The translations under genes were made by a program, and so were the position numbers. DNA of 64,000 nt. It comes from JAVVHH01 sp964613945 (GTDB lineage Bacteria; Pseudomonadota; Alphaproteobacteria; Acetobacterales; Acetobacteraceae). Within the stretch, counting starts at the first letter, position 1; every line of letters starts with the position of its first letter. A model generated the notes under the pieces. The model had not been told where the DNA came from, did no database searches, and worked only from the letters and a program-made list of their open reading frames with translations. Below are positions 8,925-16,864 of the stretch, in pieces. The DNA lies in contig CAZTJC010000002.1 in assembly GCA_964613945.1 (NCBI GenBank), positions 213,837 to 277,836 of the forward strand, written 5' to 3'.

Positions 8925-9718
8925 CCGATGCTCTGCCGCCGATCCTGTTGATCGGCAGCGGCAAGATGGGTGGGGCGATGCTGGCAGGTTGGCACGAGCG
9001 CGGCATTTCCCGCTGCGTCGTCATCGACCCGGCGGGCGAGGTCGGCACCACCGACGGCATCGAACGCGTCCTCTCGACCGCCGATGTTCCGGCCGGGTTT
9101 CGCCCGGCCGCGGTCGTCCTTGCCGTCAAGCCGCAGGTCGCGACCGACGCGATCCCGCACGTAGCCCCTATTTTCGGCGACGCGGTTGTGCTGTCCATCA
9201 TGGCGGGCAAGACCGTGAGCGCGATCGATGCCATGGTGGGCGGCAAGAACGCGGTCGTGCGCGCAATGCCGAACACGCCGGCCGCGGTGCGGCAAGGCAT
9301 CACAGTCGCCTGCGCGGGACCCGGCGTCTCGCCCAGCCAGCGCGATCTCTGCCACGCTTTGCTCGAGGCGATCGGCGCCGTCGAATGGGTCGACGATGAA
9401 GCGCTGATCGACCCGGTCACCGCCGTTTCCGGCGGCGGCCCGGCCTATGTGTTCCTCTTGGTCGAATTGATGGAGAAAGCAGCCATCGAGCAAGGTATCC
9501 CCCAGCCGCTCGCCCGCCGCCTCGCGCGCGTCACGGTCAGCGGTTCCGGCGCGCTCCTCTCGGCCAGCGAGCAGGACGCGGCGGACTTGCGCATCGCGGT
9601 GACGAGCCCAGGTGGCACGACGCAGCGCGCGCTGGCCGTCCTGATGGAGGAATGGCCAGGATCCGTGTCGCGCGGGATCGAGGCTGCGACGGCGCGGTCT
9701 CGGGAGTTGGGGAGTTGA
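8921..9718 (+). CDS. proC: Pyrroline-5-carboxylate reductase
   Basis: 265 residues from ATG 8921, which overlaps the ybjN-type stop. It reduces pyrroline-5-carboxylate to proline with NAD(P)H, the last step of proline synthesis. The Rossmann motif is LIGSGKMGGAMLAGW. The cofactor and active-site regions AVKPQ and MAGKTVSAI, the MPNTPAAVRQG signature and the ProC signature DPVTAVSGGGPAYVFLLVE followed by TSPGGTTQRAL are intact. The following gene starts 2 bp after its stop. Confidence 0.94.
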   Translation: MTDALPPILLIGSGKMGGAMLAGWHERGISRCVVIDPAGEVGTTDGIERVLSTADVPAGFRPAAVVLAVKPQVATDAIPHVAPIFGDAVVLSIMAGKTVSAIDAMVGGKNAVVRAMPNTPAAVRQGITVACAGPGVSPSQRDLCHALLEAIGAVEWVDDEALIDPVTAVSGGGPAYVFLLVELMEKAAIEQGIPQPLARRLARVTVSGSGALLSASEQDAADLRIAVTSPGGTTQRALAVLMEEWPGSVSRGIEAATARSRELGS

Positions 9719-9720
9719 GC

Positions 9721-10398
9721 ATGGACGACGCTGATTTCGATCGCGCCGCGATCAAGGCGGTCTTCGAGCAGGCCGCGTTGCGCGGCTGGCAGGATGTGAA
9801 TCTGGTGGAAGCCGGGCAGGATGCCGGGCTGGATCTGGTGCGCCTTCGTCGCCGCTTCCCCAATCGCGGCGCCGTGCTGGTGCGGTTCGGTGCCGAGGCT
9901 GATGGCGCCGCCTTGTCGGGTGTGCCGAGCGGGACGCCGCGGGAGCGCCTGTTTGACATTTTGATGAACCGGTTTGAGGCGCTGCAGGTCCATCGCGAGG
10001 GCGTGCTAGCGTTGCTCAATGCGGTGCGGACGGATCCTGCGACCTCTTTGCTCCTGTACGGCGGCACGCTACGAAGCATGAAGTGGCTGCTCGAAGGTGC
10101 CGGCGTGCCGGCCAGCGGCATTACCGGAACACTCCGCATTCATGGGCTATTGGCGTTGTGGCTCTACGCGCTGCGTACCTGGGAGCAGGATGACAGCCTC
10201 GACCTGTCGGGCACCATGGCCGCCGTTGATCGTGGACTGGACCGCGCCTTGCAGGCAGAACGCAGCCTGCCGGGCCGGATGCCCGACCCGGTTTATTACG
10301 AACCGCCGCCCGTCGATCCGGCGATGGATCCAGCCTTCTCGCCAGAGCCGGTGCCGCTGATCGGCGATTTTCCTGATGACGGCCCGATCGTAGTGTGA
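9721..10398 (+). CDS. TetR-fold protein, COQ9-like family
   Basis: 225 residues. The N-terminus has a degenerate TetR-type helix-turn-helix (GWQDVNLVEAGQDAGLDLVRLRRRFPNR), and the middle matches the COQ9/alphaproteobacterial pattern RLFDILMNRFEALQVHREGVLALL plus GTLRIHGLLALWLYALRTW. COQ9 is a TetR-fold lipid-binding partner of the COQ7 hydroxylase in ubiquinone synthesis; bacterial members may be lipid-binding helpers or regulators. The last 40 residues are proline- and acid-rich. It is probably co-transcribed with ybjN-type and proC genes. A DNA-binding regulator remains the alternative. Confidence 0.68.
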   Translation: MDDADFDRAAIKAVFEQAALRGWQDVNLVEAGQDAGLDLVRLRRRFPNRGAVLVRFGAEADGAALSGVPSGTPRERLFDILMNRFEALQVHREGVLALLNAVRTDPATSLLLYGGTLRSMKWLLEGAGVPASGITGTLRIHGLLALWLYALRTWEQDDSLDLSGTMAAVDRGLDRALQAERSLPGRMPDPVYYEPPPVDPAMDPAFSPEPVPLIGDFPDDGPIVV

Positions 10399-10467
10399 GA
10401 CTAGCCCATTCGCGAGAGTGAGCTTCCACGACTAAAGGCGAAGCTGATCGTAAATCAGGAGGGTGTC

Positions 10468-11115
10468 ATGGCAAACGAAACCGACGACAAGCCGGGTAAC
10501 GCGGCCAATAAGATGGCCGAGCAGGCAGCACAGAACATGGAGCGTGGCAGCCAGGCCATGCAGGACATGACGCGCAAGGCGCAAGACGCTGGTCAGGCCG
10601 TCAGTCAGAAGGCCGTCGAGACCTCGCGTCAGGCGATGGACTCCGTGGCGCGCAACACCCAGGAGATGGGCCGCAAGGGTGCCGAAGCGGGCATGGCCGG
10701 CATGGCCGAGTTCACTCGCATGTTCAGCGACATGAAATTCCCGATGATGCCGGACATGGAGGGCTTCCTCTCGGCTCACCGCCGCAACATGGAGACGCTA
10801 GCGTCGGCCAACCGCGTCGCCCTTGAAGGCGCTCAGACCGTTGCCAAGCGGCACATGGAAATCGTCCAGCAGACCATGCAGGAGATGACCGAGACCATCC
10901 GCGAGCTGACCACCACGGAAAGCCCGCAGGCACGCGCTGCCCGCCAGGCCGAACTGGTCAAGCAGGGTTACGAACGGGCGGTCGCGCACATGCGTGAGTT
11001 GGCCGATCTGATTCAGCGCTCGAATGGCGAGGCGCTCAGCATGCTGAACCACCGCTTCACCGAGGCGATGGACGAGGTCAAGGCGATGGCACAGAAGGGC
11101 GGCACCAACCGCTAA
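10468..11115 (+). CDS. Phasin family protein
   Basis: 215 residues. Phasins coat polyhydroxyalkanoate granules and influence their number and size. The N-terminal third is a low-complexity Ala/Gln/Met/Lys amphipathic segment. The core MFSDMKFPMMPDMEGFLSAHRRNMETL is the typical phasin domain entry, followed by heptad-like helices (VAKRHMEIVQQTMQEMTETI). CAGGAGG precedes ATG 10468. It forms a single-gene unit ending at a strong terminator. A 3-hydroxybutyrate-type dehydrogenase at 62.0 kb fits PHB use in this organism. Confidence 0.9.
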   Translation: MANETDDKPGNAANKMAEQAAQNMERGSQAMQDMTRKAQDAGQAVSQKAVETSRQAMDSVARNTQEMGRKGAEAGMAGMAEFTRMFSDMKFPMMPDMEGFLSAHRRNMETLASANRVALEGAQTVAKRHMEIVQQTMQEMTETIRELTTTESPQARAARQAELVKQGYERAVAHMRELADLIQRSNGEALSMLNHRFTEAMDEVKAMAQKGGTNR

Positions 11116-11171
11116 AACCGATGTGATCAACCCCTGGTAATTACCCGGGTCTTCGTCTTCTCTGGAAGTCA

Positions 11172-11207
11172 TGGGGCGGCACGGATACATCCGAGCCGCC
11201 CCATTTT
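11172..11207 (+). terminator. Rho-independent terminator of the phasin gene
   Basis: Two nested perfect arms form a long hairpin: TGGGGCGGC (11172-11180) pairs with GCCGCCCCA (11195-11203), and inside it CGGAT (11182-11186) pairs with ATCCG (11189-11193). TTTT follows at 11204-11207. It lies 57 bp past the phasin stop and just before the stop of the convergent lipoprotein gene, so it may act in both directions, although only the + side has a T-run. Confidence 0.8.
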
Positions 11208-11209
11208 CA

Positions 11210-11434
11210 TTAGTAGCGGGTGGTGCCGACGTTGCCGGTGCTGTTTACGACCGGGGCCGAGACGGCGGCGCCAGCCGGCAGGCTGTTGGCCGACTGCGGC
11301 ATGCTTGCCGATCCGCGCGACGTGGAGGCGGCGCCGGCCGGGGTCGCGCCCGTGGCTGTGGTTCCCTGGAAGCCCGAGCAAGCGGCGAGGCTGACGAGGA
11401 GGAGCGAGCCGGTGAGGATGGATGCGAGACGCAT
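11210..11434 (-). CDS. Small lipoprotein of unknown function
   Basis: 74 residues from ATG 11434. The signal peptide RLASILTGSLLLVSLAAC ends in the lipobox LAAC (cysteine about residue 19). The mature 55 residues are almost all Ser, Ala, Thr, Gly and Pro, a flexible, probably unstructured surface segment. A longer in-frame upstream extension has no signal and is not favoured. It converges on the phasin gene across the shared hairpin. No family is recognised. Confidence 0.65.
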   Translation of the reverse strand: MRLASILTGSLLLVSLAACSGFQGTTATGATPAGAASTSRGSASMPQSANSLPAGAAVSAPVVNSTGNVGTTRY

Positions 11435-11887
11435 AAAGACGAACCTTTCGGGTGAGAGCGTTTTCCGCCCAGCTGCTATGCCAAACGTGTTTGTGGAACG
11501 TGAGGCATCACGCGAAGTTTCTTTGAACGTTAGTGGAAATCGGAGTCCACAATCATGGTTCGCTGGAGCGCTACTTGCGTCCCAAACCGGCAAAGGTCGG
11601 TTCAACCTTGGGTTGAGTAAATCTCACGTCAATACCAGGTTTCGGTGTTGGCTTCGGCTTTCGAATCGATTGCCGGCCGTTAGTTCGGCATCGTCCTGAA
11701 GTCATCAAGCCGACCAACTTGCAGTAAAAGCTAGCTGCTAGACCCCAGTCGCGAACCAACATCAGCTTTAATACCTGCGAGTTACGAGCTTGGAGTAACG
11801 CGGGCAGCAACCAACTTGTTCTATTCACACTCTGCGGTTATATATCTCACAACAGAATTAAGTTAGATTAAACGCAGGAGTTTTGGC
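11435..11887. other. Intergenic region with lower GC content
   Basis: About 450 bp between the small lipoprotein and the GT2 gene, visibly richer in A+T than the flanks. An open frame at 11571-11828 (- strand, 85 codons) has no ribosome site, no recognisable domain and a composition unlike neighbouring proteins, so it is not called. The last 60 bp are AT-rich (TTATATATC, AGTTAGATTAAACG) and probably hold the promoter of the GT2 gene, whose start follows GCAGGAG. No repeats or RNA genes are recognised. Confidence 0.5.
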
Positions 11888-13096
11888 GTGGAGCTTACGA
11901 TCCTTATGCCGTGTCTCAACGAGGCTGAGACGCTGGCAACGTGCATCAAAAAAGCTCAGTCGTTCATGGAGCGGGCCGGTATCGACGGTGAAGTCGTCAT
12001 CGCCGACAACGGCAGCACGGATGGATCGCAGGGTATCGCGACGGAGTTGGGCGCCAGGGTCGTTCCCATCGACACCCGCGGCTATGGCAGCGCGCTACGC
12101 GGCGGCATACAGGCCGCGCGCGGCAAATACGTCATCATGGCCGATAGCGACGACAGCTACGATTTCGGCAAGCTCGAGCCGTTCGTCGAAAAGCTGCGCG
12201 CCGGCTGGCAGTTGGTCATGGGCAACCGCTTCCGGGGTGGCATCGTCCCTGGCGCGATGCCGAAACTCCACCGCTATCTCGGCAATCCGGTGCTGACCGC
12301 GGTGGGGCGCATCTTCTTCCGCAGTCCATGCGGTGATTTTCACTGCGGACTTCGCGGCTTCGACAAGCAGGCCATCCTCGGCCTCGACCTGCAGGCGCCG
12401 GGCATGGAGTTTGCCAGCGAGATGGTCGTGAAGGCGACCATCAACAAATTGCGTATCACCGAAGTGCCCACGATCCTGTCGCCGGACGGGCGTAGCCGCC
12501 CGCCCCATCTGCGCAGCTGGCGTGATGGATGGCGGCATCTCAGATTTCTGCTGCTGTTCAGCCCGCGCAGCCTGTTCTTGTATCCCGGGTTCGCCCTCTT
12601 CAGTCTCGGACTGCTATCGACGTTGATATTGCTGCCCAAACCGATCGTGCTCTTCGGGGTGTCTTTCGACATTCATACCCTGGTCTACAGCTCGATCATC
12701 ACGGTTATCGGTCTGCAATCGATGCTGTTCTGGGTTTTCGCGAAGATCTACGGCCAGCGCGAAGGGATCGTCCCACCGGACCCGGCCTTCGACGTAACCC
12801 TCCAGCAAGTCACGCTCGAGCGCGGACTTATCACTGGCGTCGCGGTTCTCCTTGTCGGCTTCCTGCTGGGTGTCTACGCGCTGGGCACGTGGAACTCGCA
12901 GGACTTTGGACAGCTCTCGCCGGACACGACGATGCGGATCGTGATTCCGTCCGCGACGGGCATCCTGCTGGGGATGCAGTTGATCTACAGCTCCTTCTTC
13001 CTGACCTTGCTGGGCATCTCGGCTTCACCGAAGAACAGCGCCCCGTATGTCGCCAATACGTTTCGCACCGATCAGCCCAACCCGACGCTGACCTGA
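11888..13096 (+). CDS. Glycosyltransferase family 2 with C-terminal membrane domain (DPM1/GtrB-like)
   Basis: 402 residues. The GT2 domain (about 1-215) starts ELTILMPCLNEAETLATCI, has the DNGSTDGS loop and an acidic ADSDDSYDF motif in the DxD position for metal-nucleotide binding. The C-terminal part has about four hydrophobic helices (FLYPGFALFSLGLLSTLILL, LVYSSIITVIGLQSMLFW, GVAVLLVGFLLGVYAL and one more). Such enzymes charge undecaprenyl or dolichyl phosphate with a sugar, or work in O-antigen glucosylation. It precedes an unrecognised polytopic protein by 13 bp and is probably co-transcribed with it. Confidence 0.87.
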   Translation: MELTILMPCLNEAETLATCIKKAQSFMERAGIDGEVVIADNGSTDGSQGIATELGARVVPIDTRGYGSALRGGIQAARGKYVIMADSDDSYDFGKLEPFVEKLRAGWQLVMGNRFRGGIVPGAMPKLHRYLGNPVLTAVGRIFFRSPCGDFHCGLRGFDKQAILGLDLQAPGMEFASEMVVKATINKLRITEVPTILSPDGRSRPPHLRSWRDGWRHLRFLLLFSPRSLFLYPGFALFSLGLLSTLILLPKPIVLFGVSFDIHTLVYSSIITVIGLQSMLFWVFAKIYGQREGIVPPDPAFDVTLQQVTLERGLITGVAVLLVGFLLGVYALGTWNSQDFGQLSPDTTMRIVIPSATGILLGMQLIYSSFFLTLLGISASPKNSAPYVANTFRTDQPNPTLT

Positions 13097-13109
13097 GGCG
13101 ACGCTGGCG

Positions 13110-14561
13110 ATGAACGATACGGTCATGTTGAGCGGGCAAGAGCTTCGCCAGGCGGCACCGGCGAGCTCTTGGAAGACATTCGTTCAGCATACCTGTCGAC
13201 ACGTGGCGGGTGCGGTGATCCTGTGCCTGCCAGCGATCATCAACGGCTACCCGCTTATCTTCTCCGATCTGCTCGACTACCTGGGTGACGGGCAGCAGAT
13301 CGTCCGCAAGCTCTGGCCGAGCGGCAGTCACCCACCAATGTATGGCGTGGCGATCGAGCCGCTTCACTTCGAGCACAGCCTATGGCCCGTGGTATTCGTC
13401 CAAGGGCTGCTCATCTCGCACCTGATCGCAACGGTTCTACGCGTCGCCAAGGTCGATTTCACATGGCCGAAATACCTGTGCTTCATCGGCTTTCTTTGTG
13501 CGCTGACCTCTCTGCCTTGGTACGTGTCCACTGTGATGCCCGACATCTTTGGCGGCATATTGATACTCTCGTTCTTCTTGCTCGCCTTTTGCTATGCGCA
13601 GCTGTCCAGATACGAACGACTCTACTTCTTCCTGCTTTCCTTCGCGTCCCTCGTCGTTCACGTGTCTTTCGTCCCGGTCGGGCTCGCGATATTTCTCATC
13701 GTCTTGGCGCTGAAGCTCGTGACCAGGTCGAATTTTCTTCGCCTGACGCCGTTCGTTCTCGCCGCCAGCCTCGTCATGTCACTCGGACTGACCTCGGTCG
13801 TATCGTGGAAATTCTGGGGCAATTTCGCTGGCCCCCCATACGCGCCGCCGTATCTGCTGGCGCATGTCCTGGTTGATGGCGCCGGCAAGCGATTCTTGGA
13901 AAAAGAGTGTCCGTCCACGAATTTCGCGCTGTGTGGTCATCTGGATCTGATCCCGCAAGACGTCGAAGAGTTCATGTTCCGGAACTACAGCCCGTTCCGC
14001 GCACTCGGAAAGGCCAAGCAGATCCGCGCGGAAAGTTCGAAGATCGTCGTCGGGTCCGCATTGATGTTTCCCGTGGAGACGATCGGCGCGGCCATTCGAG
14101 AGGCCGGGCTGCAGATCGCGACGTTCTCGACAGAAGTGGCTCAGTTGAACGACCTGCCGGACGGCAGAGGCGGCAGTCTTGCCGATGCGTTCTCCGAGAG
14201 CTTCCCGTTTGTCGCCGCTGGCTATGAAAACACGCTGCAAAGCGAAGGCAAGCTCGACGCCGATGGACTGCAACCGATGAACACCCTCGACGCGATCGTC
14301 GTCGTCATCTCCGTGCTGGCGATGGTTCCGCTCATCAGGAAGGCTGCATCGAACAGAAATCTGCTGATGATCGCGCTGCTCGCGACCGTGGTCGTCTCGG
14401 TCGTCGTCAATGGTTGTGTGACCGGGGCAGCGGTCGGTGTGTTCGGTCGGTTCGGCGCACGGGTGATTTGGCTGCTTCCATTCGCGGCGGCGGTCGCGTT
14501 CCTGTCACTCTACACAAGGCGAGATCGGACGGAGCCAGTATCGGGGCTGCAAGCGCGCTGA
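13110..14561 (+). CDS. Polytopic membrane protein of unknown function
   Basis: 483 residues with roughly nine or ten hydrophobic segments. The first (VAGAVILCLPAIINGYPLIF) is followed by a short loop FSDLLDYLGDG, a position where GT-C glycosyltransferases carry an acidic motif. A soluble stretch of about 120 residues (around 260-385) with CPSTNFALCGHLD interrupts the helices, followed by three more. The layout is compatible with a GT-C type transferase or a polysaccharide-modifying protein, but no signature is decisive. It is linked to the upstream GT2 gene, which would supply a lipid-linked sugar. Function not assigned. Confidence 0.72.
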   Translation: MNDTVMLSGQELRQAAPASSWKTFVQHTCRHVAGAVILCLPAIINGYPLIFSDLLDYLGDGQQIVRKLWPSGSHPPMYGVAIEPLHFEHSLWPVVFVQGLLISHLIATVLRVAKVDFTWPKYLCFIGFLCALTSLPWYVSTVMPDIFGGILILSFFLLAFCYAQLSRYERLYFFLLSFASLVVHVSFVPVGLAIFLIVLALKLVTRSNFLRLTPFVLAASLVMSLGLTSVVSWKFWGNFAGPPYAPPYLLAHVLVDGAGKRFLEKECPSTNFALCGHLDLIPQDVEEFMFRNYSPFRALGKAKQIRAESSKIVVGSALMFPVETIGAAIREAGLQIATFSTEVAQLNDLPDGRGGSLADAFSESFPFVAAGYENTLQSEGKLDADGLQPMNTLDAIVVVISVLAMVPLIRKAASNRNLLMIALLATVVVSVVVNGCVTGAAVGVFGRFGARVIWLLPFAAAVAFLSLYTRRDRTEPVSGLQAR

Positions 14562-14782
14562 ACACCGATACGCTTCGAGGCCTGGGCAGCCACCTTGCCG
14601 CCGCTTGTCATCTTGGTCGTGGCGTGCGGGACCGAATGGTCGTGATGCACTTGTGTTTGCCAGATTGCCGGGCACGTCCCGGGTGGCCCTGAACGCTGCC
14701 GCGATGGGCGGCTTGTTCGGTATCTACGATCGCTACCAAAGCCGGTTCATCTAGCCAGCCGTACTTGGCAGCATGATAGGGA

Positions 14783-15532
14783 TCACGAGCGTCCGTCAAT
14801 CGTCCCAACCTGATTCCGCCGACGCCGGCGCTTGATGATGATGGGCGCAAGTGAGGCTACGGCCAGGAGCAGAAGCGGGCCGACGATCTGCCACCGGAGG
14901 AGGATGTTCAACTCGGGCGGCTGACCGCCCGCGATCGTGTCGCCGATCCCCGCGCCCGTGGCAGCGAGGATAAACGTGATGGGTGCGAGGCCCAGGAACG
15001 TCGCGGCGACGTATGATCTCAGACGGATGTCGGTCATCGCAGCAGCGATGTTGACCACCCAAAACGGCGTGAACGGGACCAGGCGGATCGCCAGCATGTA
15101 GGAGAAGCCGTCACCCTCCAGGACGGGCATGTCGCGGCCGAGGATGCGTCGGGCGAGCCGCTCGGTGAACGGGCGCAGGGCGGAGCGGGCCGCGAGAAAC
15201 AAAATCGTCGACCCCAACGTGATCGCCAGCAGGGCGTAGAAGCCGCCCAACGCGGTGCCGAACATCGCACCTGCGCCAGTGCTCAGCACGAGGCCGATCG
15301 GAATGGCACAAGCGACGACCGCCGTATATAAAACGACGAAGCCCAGTGCGGCCGTGACTGGATGGGCCGCAACGACCAAGTGAAGCGTCTGCTGCTGTTC
15401 GATCAACCGGGCGAGGCTGACATAGCGGTACAATCCGCTGAAATAGCCAGCGACAGCGAGAGCGAAAATCGCGACTAATGGCCACCATCGCGCGGCCAAT
15501 CGGGGCAGTTTGCTTGCCAGAGTAGCGCCCAC
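14783..15532 (-). CDS. TVP38/TMEM64 family membrane protein (DedA-like, VTT domain)
   Basis: 249 residues, about six hydrophobic segments. The family signature GAGAMFGTALGGFYALLAITLGSTILFLAARSALRPF lies in the first half, and FTPFWVVNIAAAMTDI with the C-terminal pair of helices completes the VTT domain. Relatives are lipid scramblases or undecaprenyl-phosphate/phospholipid flippases in the inner membrane. It is divergent from the epimerase gene with a 69 bp gap. Within this envelope block, a role in recycling lipid carriers is a reasonable inference. Confidence 0.86.
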   Translation of the reverse strand: MGATLASKLPRLAARWWPLVAIFALAVAGYFSGLYRYVSLARLIEQQQTLHLVVAAHPVTAALGFVVLYTAVVACAIPIGLVLSTGAGAMFGTALGGFYALLAITLGSTILFLAARSALRPFTERLARRILGRDMPVLEGDGFSYMLAIRLVPFTPFWVVNIAAAMTDIRLRSYVAATFLGLAPITFILAATGAGIGDTIAGGQPPELNILLRWQIVGPLLLLAVASLAPIIIKRRRRRNQVGTIDGRS

Positions 15533-15601
15533 CCTTTATGCGATTGCAGCGTATTACCTCGTGCTGTTCGATGGCACAACTCTGGAGCATGCGTCTTATT
15601 C

Positions 15602-16864
15602 ATGCCGACAACCAAGCGTGTCATCATTTTAACCGGCGCAACCGGCTACATCGGGAAACGCTTGGTTGAAATACTTCTGCAAGAAGGCCGCCAGGTTGTG
15701 GTGCTGTCGCGCGCGCCGAAATCCGGCACCGCAACGCGCGAAATCGCCTGGTCGTTGGGAGATCGCCTGCCCGCCGAGGCCCTGACGCAAGGGGTGGCGC
15801 CGGCAGAGCATGCCGTCATCCACTTGGCCCATAACTGGCGCGATACGTCCGAGGATGGCGAGGACGAACGCTCCAACCTTGCCGGGACCCGAGCGCTGCT
15901 GGACAGCGCGCACTCGGTCGGCATCGAGAGATTTGTCTTCGTCTCCTCGCAGTCGTCGCGTCAGGACGCGGCTAACATCTACGGCCGGCTCAAATGGCGG
16001 ATCGAGCAGCTCCTGCAGCAACCCGGCGACGTCGCCGCCCGAGTGGGTCTCGTCTACGGTGGCAGCAAGGACGCGCAATACGGGTTGCTGTCCAAATTGA
16101 CCAAAGTGGCGCCGGTCCTGCCGATGATCGATCCGTGGCGCGAAGTGCAGCCCATCCATCTCGACGAGGTCTGCACCGGACTGCTGAAGCTGGCAGACGG
16201 GTCGCAGACGGGATGGGTCGGACTGGCAGGTCCGCGACCGGTGCGGTTCGGCGTCGTCCTGCAGACGCTCGCACGCGAATTGCACGGCAAGCGCCTGCCG
16301 ATCGTGCCGATACCGCTGCGCCTCGCTCTGCTTGCCTGCAACATCAGTGCGCGCATCCCGGTCGGGCCGACGATCGACCGCGAGCGCGTGCTCGGATTGG
16401 CGGGAACCCGCAACATGGAGTGCGCGGCTCAGCTCGCCGAGCTTGGCCTCGAGGTCCGGTCGCTCGAGAATGGGCTGCGCGGCGAACGCGAGAACCGACG
16501 GCTATTGCTCGCCGAAGGGCGCACGCTGCTCCACTACGCGCTTGGCCGGCCGCCGAGTTCGGCGCTCATCCGCCGCTACGTGCGTGCGCTCGACCTGACG
16601 GGTCCTCATAGTCCGTTGCCGATCTCGCAACTCTCCAAGCGGCTTCCGGCGCTGGTCAGGCTCGGCGAACCGATTGGCGCGCGCTCGGAGGCGGGGCGGC
16701 GGCTGGCGCTGGCGACCGCGCTGGTCGAGGCCGATCCAGCGAGCGAGCATTTGGCGACGAGCAGCACGACACGCCGACTGACCGGTCTGGTGGGCCACGT
16801 CGCCGTGGACGTGATGATCATGCCGGTGCGGCTCGTGCGGCATCTACTCAGCCGCCGCGCATGA
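15602..16864 (+). CDS. NAD-dependent epimerase/dehydratase with an extra C-terminal domain
   Basis: 420 residues. The first 240 residues are an extended SDR: cofactor motif TGATGYIGKRLVE, the serine region FVFVSSQSSR, and the YGRLKWRIEQ motif with the catalytic Tyr-x3-Lys. The remaining 170 residues contain a helix-rich region (LRLALLACNISARIP; LIRRYVRALDL) that I do not recognise. It overlaps the GMC oxidoreductase gene by 4 bp (ATGA), so the products probably act together, for example oxidising and isomerising a sugar or alcohol. Substrate unknown. Confidence 0.78.
   Translation: MPTTKRVIILTGATGYIGKRLVEILLQEGRQVVVLSRAPKSGTATREIAWSLGDRLPAEALTQGVAPAEHAVIHLAHNWRDTSEDGEDERSNLAGTRALLDSAHSVGIERFVFVSSQSSRQDAANIYGRLKWRIEQLLQQPGDVAARVGLVYGGSKDAQYGLLSKLTKVAPVLPMIDPWREVQPIHLDEVCTGLLKLADGSQTGWVGLAGPRPVRFGVVLQTLARELHGKRLPIVPIPLRLALLACNISARIPVGPTIDRERVLGLAGTRNMECAAQLAELGLEVRSLENGLRGERENRRLLLAEGRTLLHYALGRPPSSALIRRYVRALDLTGPHSPLPISQLSKRLPALVRLGEPIGARSEAGRRLALATALVEADPASEHLATSSTTRRLTGLVGHVAVDVMIMPVRLVRHLLSRRA

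Noticed and set aside
11571..11828. 85-codon frame on the - strand
   Set aside because: Unlikely composition, no ribosome site, no similarity recognised; treated as intergenic.
14414..14692. 92-codon + frame at the end of the membrane protein gene
   Set aside because: It overlaps the real gene in another frame and lacks a plausible start context or domain.
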